Shown one piece after another: positions 44,188-51,490 of a stretch of DNA of 63,696 nucleotides (position 1 is its first letter; each line of letters starts with the position of its first letter). Under the pieces are notes generated by a model. The model was not told where the DNA came from and ran no database searches. It was given only the letters and a program-made list of their open reading frames with translations. The position numbers and the translations under genes were made by a program. The DNA is from Phycisphaerales bacterium (GTDB lineage Bacteria; Planctomycetota; Phycisphaerae; Sedimentisphaerales; Anaerobacaceae). The DNA lies in NCBI GenBank assembly GCA_003141275.1, contig PLLM01000016.1, positions 1-63,696 of the forward strand, read 5' to 3'.

Positions 44188-44210
44188 GCATATAGGCAAT
44201 ATGCCTAATT
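44188..44210. promoter_or_regulatory. 23-base near-palindrome shared with 28297-28319
   Basis: GCATATAGGCA-ATA-TGCCTAATT. 20 of 23 positions match the other copy, the difference being confined to the three central bases. It sits upstream of the PEP-CTERM-like gene. Probable binding site of an unidentified dimeric regulator. Confidence 0.5.
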
Positions 44211-44377
44211 TGCATCTCACAAATGCCTATGGGTAAACCGTGGACAGCAGTATTGGCAGAATGAACTGGCGGCAGGATATTTGCTGAACTAAAGACAGGG
44301 TACACTTTAAGGAATAGACCAAAGTACGCACTATTTACGACCGTAGCATCCGCCAATCAGTGCACCATTACTGGTAA

Positions 44378-44878
44378 CTATTGGCTGTTCTTGTTCTCAT
44401 TGCGCCGCCGGGCAAAAAAATCTTGCAGCAATGCGCTGCATTCATCGGCTAAAACACCGCTTGTCACCTCGACACGGTGATTCAGGCGTTCATCCTGAAC
44501 GATATTATACAAGCTTTTCACCGCGCCCGTCTTGGGGTCGTCACAGCCGTAAACTAACCGGTCGATGCGAGACAACACTAAAGCCCCGGCGCACATACAG
44601 CACGGCTCTAAGGTAACATAAATCGTGCAGTCATTCAGATGCCAGTTTTCGAGGGCCGCTGCCGCCTGGGTAAGCGCGATGATTTCCGCGTGGGCGGTCG
44701 GGTCCTGCAATTGCTCCCGCTGGTTATATGCCTTTGCGATGATTGTATTGTTATGAACAATCACCGCCCCAATCGGCACATCCCCATTCTCCTCGGCAAT
44801 CTTGGCCTGATCGATGGCGATACGCATATACTGCTCGTCAGCAGATGATTTGATAGAATCAGAAACCGGCTCAATCAT
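44378..44878 (-). CDS. tadA: tRNA-specific adenosine deaminase
   Basis: A 166-residue zinc deaminase that converts adenosine 34 of tRNA-Arg(ACG) to inosine. The zinc/catalytic motifs are HAEI (His and Glu) and PCCMCAGAL (two Cys), with GDVPIGAVIV before and VYGCDDPKTGAVKSLYNI after, which marks TadA rather than a nucleoside deaminase. ATG 44878. Before the tRNA-Glu element inserted, tRNA-Glu lay just upstream of tadA on the same strand. Confidence 0.94.
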   Translation of the reverse strand: MIEPVSDSIKSSADEQYMRIAIDQAKIAEENGDVPIGAVIVHNNTIIAKAYNQREQLQDPTAHAEIIALTQAAAALENWHLNDCTIYVTLEPCCMCAGALVLSRIDRLVYGCDDPKTGAVKSLYNIVQDERLNHRVEVTSGVLADECSALLQDFFARRRNENKNSQ

Positions 44879-44939
44879 AGTTTATGGGAGGCGTCTTACT
44901 ACGCCGACAGGCAAAATTATCAATTATCAATCATCGGTA

Positions 44940-44971
44940 GAAAATAAAAAATACCCCCAAGGGGAGTCGAA
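44940..44971 (+). repeat. att site, left end of the tRNA-Glu element
   Basis: Direct repeat of 52766-52797: 30 of 32 bases agree, with an exact 20-base core at 44952-44971. The core is the 3' end of tRNA-Glu (acceptor strand, discriminator and T stem/loop part). The tRNA itself is intact at the right end, so this is the displaced copy. Confidence 0.92.
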
Positions 44972-45188
44972 ACATAAAGAGCAAAACATTTCACAAACTC
45001 CTGAAAATACTACACTTAACGCAAGTGGTAACATTTCAGGCAATTCCCAAAGGGTGCAGAATACGGTGCATTTTACCCAAAAATACCCTGACTTGCAACA
45101 GGTTATCGAGGCATGGCCGAACCTGCCGGAGCATATCAAAGCGGCTATAAAGGCGTTAATCCAACCTAACACAATGGAGAAAAAATAA
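44952..45188 (+). pseudogene. Stranded C-terminal coding segment of the integrase
   Basis: The frame across the left att site reads KKYPQGES within the core and then 72 codons to a stop at 45188, ending PDLQQVIEAWPNLPEHIKAAI. The same core in the integrase at 51491 is read in the same frame (KNYPQGES). The AWPxLPExIKAxI ending is, from family knowledge, a usual C-terminus of planctomycetal integrases. So this is the native integrase tail, cut off by integration. In the integrated state the upstream part of the frame is only host flank and has no ribosome-binding site. It is silent unless the element circularises. Confidence 0.8.
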
Positions 45189-45857
45189 ATGGCAAAGCAA
45201 AAGACCCAAAAAAACGAGACCACACCCCAGACGGAAAGCTTGGTTAAAAGGGAATACACCGAAGAAGAAAAGGCGAGTATTGCAAGGTATCAGGAATTGT
45301 CTAAAAGCAAACCTGTAAAATTCAAAGAGGTTAAGGGCAAAGCAGGAAAGATAACTATAAATTGTGAATACCCTGATGGTCTGTTATACCCTGCTAAGAT
45401 GTCTGAGGCATTTGGAACAACAAACCCCGAATTGTGCAAATATTTACTTGCCCAAGTAACTGGGACATTCGAGGGAACTTTTTCGAGTGATGGTCGCGAT
45501 AACGAAATGGTAGTAACCGCAATCAATGCAACTATGGCTTTACTAAACGGCATACAGCCAAAAGATGAGATTGAAGGTATGCTGGTCGTTCAAATGATAG
45601 GCGTTCACAATGTGGCGACGGCAGCCATGAGACGCGGAATGCTCAAAGACCAGACCTTTGCGGGAAGACAGGCCAACATAGACAACGCAACCAAGATGCT
45701 GAGGACTTTTGTAGCTCAAATGGAAGCATTGAAGAAATATCGAACAGGCGGCCAGCAAAAGATGATTGTCGAGCATGTCAGCGTCAATGAAGGCGGCCAG
45801 GCCATTGTAGGAACGGTAAACCAAGGGGGTGGAAAAAATGGACAGAGTGTCAAATGA
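45189..45857 (+). CDS. Conserved element protein of unknown function
   Basis: A 222-residue protein. ATG 45189 follows the integrase-tail stop without a gap and has GGAG upstream within the tail. The C-terminal part (FAGRQANIDNATKMLRTFVAQMEAL, VEHVSVNEGGQAIVGTVNQGGG) recalls a protein common in prophage-like regions of Proteobacteria, usually next to an HGG-motif protein, exactly as here. The N-terminal part is charged. No enzymatic motif is seen. In the integrated element nothing obvious promotes its transcription from the left; in the circle it would follow the integrase directly. Confidence 0.8.
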   Translation: MAKQKTQKNETTPQTESLVKREYTEEEKASIARYQELSKSKPVKFKEVKGKAGKITINCEYPDGLLYPAKMSEAFGTTNPELCKYLLAQVTGTFEGTFSSDGRDNEMVVTAINATMALLNGIQPKDEIEGMLVVQMIGVHNVATAAMRRGMLKDQTFAGRQANIDNATKMLRTFVAQMEALKKYRTGGQQKMIVEHVSVNEGGQAIVGTVNQGGGKNGQSVK

Positions 45858-46206
45858 ACCCCATGAAAACAGAACAAAAATCCCTGTTTTGTTAAAAAAT
45901 GGCAATCCTCAGGGTAATCCGATGAATGCCCCTCGATGCGGGGCTAAAACAAGAAGGGTAACACCGTGTCAAGCACCAGCTATGGCAAACGGCAGATGCA
46001 GGATGCACGGGGGCAAGAGCACAGGGCCTCGCACTCCTGAAGGTCTTGCGAGGTCGAAAAAAGCGAATTGGAAACATGGAAACTACTCAGCCGAATCATT
46101 AGCTGCCCGCAGATATATAAACCAGCTTTTACGAGATAGCCGTGAAACTATTGAGCAGATAGAAAAGGGCTTTGAAGATAAAGCTATCTTTTCGGCTGGT
46201 ATCTAA
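45838..46206 (+). CDS. HGG-motif protein (HGGxSTGxxTxxG)
   Basis: About 122 residues from ATG 45838 (AGGGGGT upstream; an in-frame GTG at 45829 is less likely). It has a Cys/His cluster CGAKTRRVTPCQAP...GRCRMHGG followed by STGPRTPEGLARSKKANWKHG, the signature of a small family found in phages and integrative elements near terminase-like genes; function unknown, nucleic-acid binding plausible. After its stop a second frame stays open to 46298 and reads DIIEHILERKEIEDLENRIE, a coiled-coil-like end that may be the true C-terminus lost by a +1 frameshift around 46185-46204. Confidence 0.8.
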   Translation: MDRVSNEPHENRTKIPVLLKNGNPQGNPMNAPRCGAKTRRVTPCQAPAMANGRCRMHGGKSTGPRTPEGLARSKKANWKHGNYSAESLAARRYINQLLRDSRETIEQIEKGFEDKAIFSAGI

Positions 46207-46323
46207 TGACATTATCGAGCATATTCTTGAACGCAAAGAGATTGAGGACTTGGAGAACCGGATTGAGGCGATAGAGCAAAGGTTATCCGATAAGTAAATT
46301 ATTCTTTCCGTCTCACAATCACA

Positions 46324-47169
46324 TCAGGCGGGTGGGCCGTATTTGTTGAGGCCAGGAGTGCCTTTTTTGAACAACAAATACAATCCAAGAATAATGGCGA
46401 CTGGAGTAAGAGAATACAAGTAATACACACCAGACATATTAAGGTCGTGCAGCCTCTTGATGGCTATTGGCATTAAGGATATAAAAGCGATGAGGTTTAT
46501 CAGAATGAATAGGAAATATTTTTCAGAGGTAGCGAATTCCGATTCCGAAACGAAAAAGGCCATCACTGCTATAGGCAGAGCTATTAGTAAAGTCATCTTT
46601 ATATACTTCGCTCGGTTATATCGTCCTGAGAAAATGTCTTGCATATGCTTATCTTCTATAATGAATTCCGCTTTACATTTGGGGCAAATACCGGTCTCTC
46701 CGACCATAGCTCTCGTAGCTCCAAACAATCTTTTGTGGCACTGAGGGCAAACAATGTGTAGTTTCTCAGTCTTAGTATCAGTATTTTCTACCGTTTTGTT
46801 TAATAGGTTTTTATTTATTATCACCATTTCCCGATTGCTATTTTTTATCAGCATTTCCTGATTGTTATTCTGCTTATCCGCTATGAGCTTCAATTTGGCT
46901 AAATATCGTCCATAGAAGAAGGAAAGCCCACCGCCAGCAAGAATGACAACGGCACATTGAACTAATAAGCGGAGAATATCAATTGAAGCCGTTGTCCCTT
47001 CTCCATTTGAGTCGATAATTTCTGGCGGAGTAAACAAAAAAGCGTATTTGCTCGATATTTGCCATTTATGGGGAATATTTTCACTGACTGAATAACTGTA
47101 TCGCATCCAAGGCGGATAAAGGCACATTCCTATCACAATTATAATAGTCCAAAAAGCTATTCGTTGCAT
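46324..47169 (-). CDS. Membrane protein: duplicated N-terminal module, zinc ribbon, DUF805 C-terminus
   Basis: 281 residues. Residues 1-95 hold a two-helix module (FWTIIIVIGMCLYPPW ... IDILRLLVQCAVVILAGGG) also present at the end of the next protein. Residues about 138-170 form a zinc ribbon (CPQCHKRL, CPKCKAEF). Residues about 185-281 are three membrane helices ending RLHDLNMSGVYYL and FKKGTPGLNKYG, the DUF805 signature. It overlaps the start of the upstream gene by 13 bases, so the two are co-translated. Cargo of the integrative element; function unknown, membrane stress or envelope role possible. Confidence 0.75.
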   Translation of the reverse strand: MQRIAFWTIIIVIGMCLYPPWMRYSYSVSENIPHKWQISSKYAFLFTPPEIIDSNGEGTTASIDILRLLVQCAVVILAGGGLSFFYGRYLAKLKLIADKQNNNQEMLIKNSNREMVIINKNLLNKTVENTDTKTEKLHIVCPQCHKRLFGATRAMVGETGICPKCKAEFIIEDKHMQDIFSGRYNRAKYIKMTLLIALPIAVMAFFVSESEFATSEKYFLFILINLIAFISLMPIAIKRLHDLNMSGVYYLYSLTPVAIILGLYLLFKKGTPGLNKYGPPA

Positions 47170-48188
47170 CTTTCTGCTCCTTCAGCTTTTTTATCTTTCA
47201 GAGTGTAAAGCAAGCCCCCTGTAATTAAGCCCACTATGGCGCATTGGATTAAAAGGCGGACTAAATCAATATGAGCGCGGATGTCGCCCCGGCGAAACTG
47301 CTGAAAATTTCCGTCAGAAAACAAATAGGCATAACCCACCATGCGGCCCTTATCAGCCCACGGAGGGAAAAGGCACATAGCCACAATAACAAAAATGCCA
47401 GTCCAGAGAATTACTTTCGGTCGATACAACGCATTGAATAGTGTCTTTATAAATAGCTTTATTCTTTTTCTTTTGCTAATAAGTAGCCAAGTGATACAAA
47501 CAGTAATGGCCAGCAACACCACCACTGACACTACTATCGCTATCAACTGTCTCTTATTTGCTTCCCTTTCTGCCAATATTCTTTGTGCATTTTCTTTTTG
47601 CCAATCCTCAAACGATTGCTTAGGCGTTGGACGAATATCTTCTTCTAACACTATCTGTGGTTCAAACAAAGGTTTTACTATTTTAAGCTCAAAGGGTTTA
47701 ATATTTCCAAGACCGCTATAGTTGATACCGCCCGGTATTTTGAGGAGAAGATATTCCGTGTTTTCTAACGGTTTAATGCTAAATCCGATTGTGAGTAATT
47801 TCTCTTCTCCTGGTCTTAGGTTGCCAGAAAAGAAGGGGGATGCAATAAGATATTGAAGGTCATTTCCAAAATTATCTAATACCTTTATCCCAACAGGGGT
47901 AAATATACTTATGATTTTATTGTTAGCTAATATTTTTAGTTTTAATTCTATGAAAAATTTATCCCCATTAGAACCTGTTTTGCTGTATGTTCGGTTAAAA
48001 GAAATTAAAACATCTTCGTCTTGGTAAGCTACAGCTTGTCCCGCTAAATCGGGGGATTCCCCGACCAAATCAGAGAACATTCCTTTGGCCGGTTTATTTG
48101 CATCTTGTTTTTCACCATAGGCAAAAGGTGAAAGAGAAATCAAAAGTGTTATAGCTAAAAACCAAACAAGCGATATATTCCTTCTCAT
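47157..48188 (-). CDS. Exported membrane protein of element cargo
   Basis: 343 residues: signal peptide (RRNISLVWFLAITLLISLSPFAYG), a soluble extracytoplasmic region (about 30-205), a membrane helix (about 212-236, LIAIVVSVVVLLAITVCITW), then a C-terminal two-helix module (ILWTGIFVIVAMCLFPPW ... IDLVRLLIQCAIVGLITGG) homologous to the N-terminus of the protein encoded downstream. No enzyme motif seen. First gene of a two-gene minus-strand unit; sits between the HGG gene and the Sel1 gene. Confidence 0.7.
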   Translation of the reverse strand: MRRNISLVWFLAITLLISLSPFAYGEKQDANKPAKGMFSDLVGESPDLAGQAVAYQDEDVLISFNRTYSKTGSNGDKFFIELKLKILANNKIISIFTPVGIKVLDNFGNDLQYLIASPFFSGNLRPGEEKLLTIGFSIKPLENTEYLLLKIPGGINYSGLGNIKPFELKIVKPLFEPQIVLEEDIRPTPKQSFEDWQKENAQRILAEREANKRQLIAIVVSVVVLLAITVCITWLLISKRKRIKLFIKTLFNALYRPKVILWTGIFVIVAMCLFPPWADKGRMVGYAYLFSDGNFQQFRRGDIRAHIDLVRLLIQCAIVGLITGGLLYTLKDKKAEGAERCNE

Positions 48189-48284
48189 TTTTGCCCCTTC
48201 AAAATTATCCCGAAATTGCTTTAGCGAAATACTACCCTTTTCTGCTCAGATAAGCAAATAGAGAATGAAGCGGAATATTGCCTT

Positions 48285-48348
48285 TTATCGCTTCTTTCTA
48301 AACATCGCCGCCGACCAGACCGAACAGCAGGAGCGTGGCAGGTTCGGA
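48285..48348 (-). pseudogene. PEP-CTERM tail relic immediately after the Sel1 gene
   Basis: Reading on from the Sel1 stop codon in the same frame gives SEPATLLLFGLVGG, the core of a PEP-CTERM signal, and a one-base shift then gives MFRKKR and a stop, its basic end. A sorting tail was therefore once encoded here and is now cut off by the TAA at 48351-48349 and by a frameshift. Confidence 0.6.
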
Positions 48349-49143
48349 TTACTTCTGTTTTTGGGGTTTGAATTCTCTGGCAAGCCTCTGCGCTTCGGCA
48401 ATCTGTTCGGGTGTCATACGTTGCTTGAGTAAATCCCTATATTCTTCATATTCTCGCCGTCCTTGAGCCTCAGCAAGAATGTACCACTTATAAGCCTGAA
48501 CATAATCTTCAGGTACTCCTTTTCCATTCTCATACATCCGGCCGAGGCCATTTTGGGCGCCTGCATATCCCTGTTCAGCCGATTTTCTATACCACTTCAC
48601 CGCCTCTTGGTAGTCTTGTGAAACACCTTGACCTTCTCGATACATCATACCGAGGGCGCATTGCGCATTCACATTACCCTGTTCAGCCGACTTTCTATAC
48701 CACTTCACTGCTTCATTGTAGTCCTGCGGCATATGAAAAATGCTATCTTCATACATCAATCCGAGCTTTAATTGGGCGTCTGCATCCCCTTGTTCACCAG
48801 CCTTTGTAAACCACTTTGCCGCCTCTTTATAATCCTTCGGCACACCACATCCATAGAGGTACATCCGACCGAGTTCAAATTGGGCATCTACATTTTCCTG
48901 CTCTGCCGCCTTTGTGTACCATTCAATTGCCTTTTTATAATCCTGCCCAACACCGTTTCCGTCGCAATAATGCCAACCAAGGTCGTACTGGGCATTTGGG
49001 TCTCCCTTATTTGCTTTATCGATAAGTAGATTGAGTGAGTTTTGGTCTAAGGAGGCCGACTTTGGCTGTTCTGGTGAAGCGGCATAGACCGAAGCGACTG
49101 TCATTAAGACAAACGAAAAAAGCACTACGAATTTATTGGCCAT
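48349..49143 (-). CDS. Exported Sel1-repeat protein
   Basis: 264 residues from ATG 49143, chosen because AGGAGAA precedes it and a signal peptide follows (MANKFVVLFSFVLMTVASVYA); an upstream in-frame start at 49305 has neither. Five Sel1/TPR-like repeats of 36-37 residues cover about 45-230 (for example AQYDLGWHYCDGNGVGQDY). Sel1 proteins are protein-interaction scaffolds. A relic PEP-CTERM tail follows the stop codon, so the ancestral protein was probably anchored by the exosortase pathway and this one is released. Cargo of the integrative element. Confidence 0.85.
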   Translation of the reverse strand: MANKFVVLFSFVLMTVASVYAASPEQPKSASLDQNSLNLLIDKANKGDPNAQYDLGWHYCDGNGVGQDYKKAIEWYTKAAEQENVDAQFELGRMYLYGCGVPKDYKEAAKWFTKAGEQGDADAQLKLGLMYEDSIFHMPQDYNEAVKWYRKSAEQGNVNAQCALGMMYREGQGVSQDYQEAVKWYRKSAEQGYAGAQNGLGRMYENGKGVPEDYVQAYKWYILAEAQGRREYEEYRDLLKQRMTPEQIAEAQRLAREFKPQKQK

Positions 49144-49354
49144 AGTTTCTTCTCCTGCAAAGACGATTGTAATAATACTCTTTTGCTTGGGACACAACAA
49201 GGGATATTGATTATTTTTGCGATTGTCGTCACAATAGGGGAAACATTTATCGGGACGGCGGCTTGCAACCGCCAAGCGGCCCGGGCGCGGTAAGGTTCGG
49301 CTCACCTGCTAACCTGCCGACGCCCCGGCTGGCCCGAAAGAAAGCAGGTGAAAA

Positions 49355-49876
49355 ATGCCACACATACCGGATTACTTAATAGCCATTAAACGAATCTCCG
49401 ATGAAATATATGCGCGAAAATTCTTTGTCCAACGCGGGGATTCAGAGAAATATTTAGATTCTTATATTAGGCTTCTGCGCGACCCTCAACAGAGAGCAAA
49501 AATGGACCTTAAATCAACGCTTGAGTTGATGGAAGTATTAAAAGAAAAACAATTTTTTTCAGATGACAAAAGAGAACAAGAAAAACTGAATAAGTTTTGT
49601 GATGAAATTAAATTACATCTCGCAGAACTGAGGCCACAGGAGCAGACCAGCGAGCAGAAAAAATGGAAGAAGCCGAAACCACAAGCTCCACAAGGCGAAT
49701 GGTCGAAGCCGATGACGAAAAGCAGGATGCGAAAAGCCCTCAATATAGACAGCGAACAGACGTTTAACACCTTTGCTAAAAGATACGGTATCCGACAAGC
49801 GGGTAATCGGCAGACGTGGCAAATACGTTTGGACACATTAGACGGTAAAACGCGGTCGAAACTTGAAAAGGTATAG
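49355..49876 (+). CDS. Unrecognised element protein, probable DNA-binding C-terminus
   Basis: 173 residues, highly charged. Residues about 85-115 are a Lys/Pro/Gln-rich linker. The C-terminal 55 residues (MTKSRMRKALNIDSEQTFNTFAKRYGIRQAGNRQTWQIRLDTLD) look like a small helix-turn-helix that could read DNA, as in element control proteins. CAGGTG precedes ATG 49355. It stands before the excisionase-like pair on the same strand. No family recognised. Confidence 0.6.
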   Translation: MPHIPDYLIAIKRISDEIYARKFFVQRGDSEKYLDSYIRLLRDPQQRAKMDLKSTLELMEVLKEKQFFSDDKREQEKLNKFCDEIKLHLAELRPQEQTSEQKKWKKPKPQAPQGEWSKPMTKSRMRKALNIDSEQTFNTFAKRYGIRQAGNRQTWQIRLDTLDGKTRSKLEKV

Positions 49877-49899
49877 CCGAAATACACCACACACTGCTT

Positions 49900-49936
49900 G
49901 AAACTCTCTCTAACTGGTCGAAACTCCCCCTAACTG
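49900..49936. repeat. Two direct 17-base repeats upstream of the excisionase-like genes
   Basis: GAAACTCTCTCTAACTG (49900-49916) and GAAACTCCCCCTAACTG (49920-49936) repeat at 20 bases with two mismatches; a further degenerate AACTGCCCC follows. They lie 50-85 bases before ATG 49985. Binding sites for the HTH protein downstream, or for the integrase arm domain, are possible. Confidence 0.5.
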
Positions 49937-49984
49937 CCCAACTGCCCCCTATTAGTGCATAACTGCATTGTCGAAGATGCAGTG

Positions 49985-50173
49985 ATGGATTATGAATTGT
50001 TAAAACCAAGTGAGGTCAGTTTGTTGCTACGTTGGCAGGAGCGGCGATTGCTTCGGCTTGCCAAGTTAGGGCAAATCCCTCATATCGTCTTGCCGGACGG
50101 AGAAATACGCTTTGAAAAGTCCGAAATAGACCGGCTCATCGAGCAGGGCAGACGGAGGGCAACTAATGAATGA
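49985..50173 (+). CDS. Excisionase-like helix-turn-helix protein (first)
   Basis: 62 residues from ATG 49985. LLKPSEVSLLLRWQERRLLRLAKLGQIPHI and IRFEKSEIDRLIEQG match the MerR-like excisionase/HTH_17 pattern (helix-turn-helix plus wing). Such proteins direct the integrase towards excision or repress element genes. Its end overlaps the next gene by 8 bases. The short charged tail is normal for the class. Confidence 0.75.
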   Translation: MDYELLKPSEVSLLLRWQERRLLRLAKLGQIPHIVLPDGEIRFEKSEIDRLIEQGRRRATNE

Positions 50174-50447
50174 GCAACAAAACATAAGTCCCCGGCTGAT
50201 AAGGCCGCGAGAGGCGGCGTCGTATATCGCCGTCAGCGAGCGGACGCTATGGACCTTAACAAAATCGCAGAAAATCCCGGCTATCAAAATCGGCTCAGCC
50301 GTTCGCTATTGTCGTGATGACCTGGACGCTTTCATTATGAAGTGCAGAACAAGCGGGCAGGCCCAGACCCCTGATTTGAGGGGGTTTGAGGCCGCAGAAT
50401 CGACGAACCCCGGCGAAAAGGTATCCGGCAAGGGGGCAGAGGCATAA
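50166..50447 (+). CDS. Excisionase-like helix-turn-helix protein (second)
   Basis: 93 residues. LIRPREAASYIAVSERTLWTLTKSQKIPAIKIGSAVRY followed by CRDDLDAFI is a canonical HTH_17/excisionase domain. GGAGG lies upstream of ATG 50166. The C-terminal 30 residues are disordered. A second, divergent excisionase-like protein directly after another implies separate roles, such as a directionality factor and a repressor. It overlaps the next start by one base (TAATG). Confidence 0.85.
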   Translation: MNEQQNISPRLIRPREAASYIAVSERTLWTLTKSQKIPAIKIGSAVRYCRDDLDAFIMKCRTSGQAQTPDLRGFEAAESTNPGEKVSGKGAEA

Positions 50448-51064
50448 TGAGCAAAAGCGGCGTCATTGTGTTGGACAAACTAATGGTACAATCTGCCGTG
50501 TGGCTTTCGCTATCGGGGTCAGCCGTTAAGGTTTATTGCCTTTTCCGATGCAAGTGCCAGTTTATGAAACGCAGCCCAAGTTATGGGAATATGAAACGTA
50601 GCGATGACCTTATGGGGCGGCTGTTGAACAACGGCGAATTAGTTTTTACATACATCGAAGCCGAGCAGAAACACAAAATTGCCGCAGGCCGGTTTGGGCG
50701 GGCGATTGATGAGCTGGTCGAAAAAGGTTTTCTGGACATAGCAAAAACAGGGATGGGGCTTTACAAGATGACGACGTATTACGGCATAAGCGACCGCTGG
50801 CGATATTGGGGGACTGAAAAGTTTGAACCAGCTAAAAGGCCAGAGCCGAATATCAGGGGTTGCGGCTTTCGCAAGGGCAACAAGCTCTGGCAAAAGGCAA
50901 AAAGAAAAACTCAACTGCTATCTGTGCGCACGGCGGGGGCTTTGGCTATGAGCAAAAATATGCACGGCGAAGTTTCAGCGATGCACACCGGTGCGCACGG
51001 CCAAAAAGTCATAAATCGGTATATCTATTGTGAGGACAAAGGTTTATGTGTCCAGATTGCCTAA
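50447..51064 (+). CDS. Unrecognised element protein with winged-helix-like region
   Basis: 205 residues. Residues about 10-110 (WLSLSGSAVKVYCLFRCKCQF ... FGRAIDELVEKGFLDIAKTG) look like the winged-helix domain of phage replication-organiser or RepA-like proteins, with the helix-wing LVEKGFLDI. The C-terminal half is basic. Coupled to the excisionase-like gene by TAATG. If it is a replication initiator it would allow transient plasmid-like replication of the circle; this is speculative. Confidence 0.6.
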   Translation: MSKSGVIVLDKLMVQSAVWLSLSGSAVKVYCLFRCKCQFMKRSPSYGNMKRSDDLMGRLLNNGELVFTYIEAEQKHKIAAGRFGRAIDELVEKGFLDIAKTGMGLYKMTTYYGISDRWRYWGTEKFEPAKRPEPNIRGCGFRKGNKLWQKAKRKTQLLSVRTAGALAMSKNMHGEVSAMHTGAHGQKVINRYIYCEDKGLCVQIA

Positions 51065-51272
51065 ATTGCCAACCGTGCGCACGAATAGCAGCGTTCTATG
51101 GATTACCATATCCCATAGCGCAGTTTGAGATTGTGTGCAGTTTTGAAAGTGAGAATGAAAGAAAACGGTGTTTTGCTGATTGACCAGCCGCCGAAGCCGA
51201 AGCCATAGCGAGAGCGAAGGCAAGGCGGCGATAGAAGTTTCAAAAAAAAGCGAAAATAATTTGTTTTTGTGT

Positions 51273-51301
51273 TTGACATTTCCGAATACAATAAGTATTA
51301 T
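51273..51301 (+). promoter_or_regulatory. Near-consensus promoter of the RHH-integrase operon
   Basis: TTGACA (51273-51278), 17 bases, TATTAT (51296-51301): 6/6 and 5/6 to the sigma-70 consensus at ideal spacing, the best promoter seen in the window. The ATG of the RHH gene begins at 51309, only 7 bases after the -10 box, so the transcript would start at or next to the start codon and be leaderless. Confidence 0.7.
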
Positions 51302-51308
51302 TGCTCGT

Positions 51309-51485
51309 ATGAAGGGAAAAAAGAAAAAAATGGGCAGACCTACACTGAGGCCGAAAAACAGGCGCACCGCCCTAATAACCTTGCGGCTGACAAGCACAGA
51401 CAGGGCATTGCTTTTGAAAGAAGCAAAAGCCAAAGGATTGAGTATTTCAAATTATCTTTTTTATTGTTGGAAAAAAGGCAGGTGA
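51309..51485 (+). CDS. Small ribbon-helix-helix-like protein
   Basis: 58 residues, very basic N-terminus (MKGKKKKMGRPTLRPKNRR) followed by TALITLRLTSTDRALLLKEAKAKGLSISNYL, the strand-helix-helix pattern of RHH (MobC/CopG-like) DNA-binding proteins. The start at ATG 51309 fits the promoter, which makes the message leaderless. Integrase follows 5 bases after its stop. It probably autoregulates the operon. Confidence 0.7.
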   Translation: MKGKKKKMGRPTLRPKNRRTALITLRLTSTDRALLLKEAKAKGLSISNYLFYCWKKGR

Positions 51486-51490
51486 AATTT

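Noticed and set aside
44940-44971. Possible second tRNA-Glu gene
   Set aside because: Only the last 20 or so bases of the tRNA are present; this is the displaced att copy.
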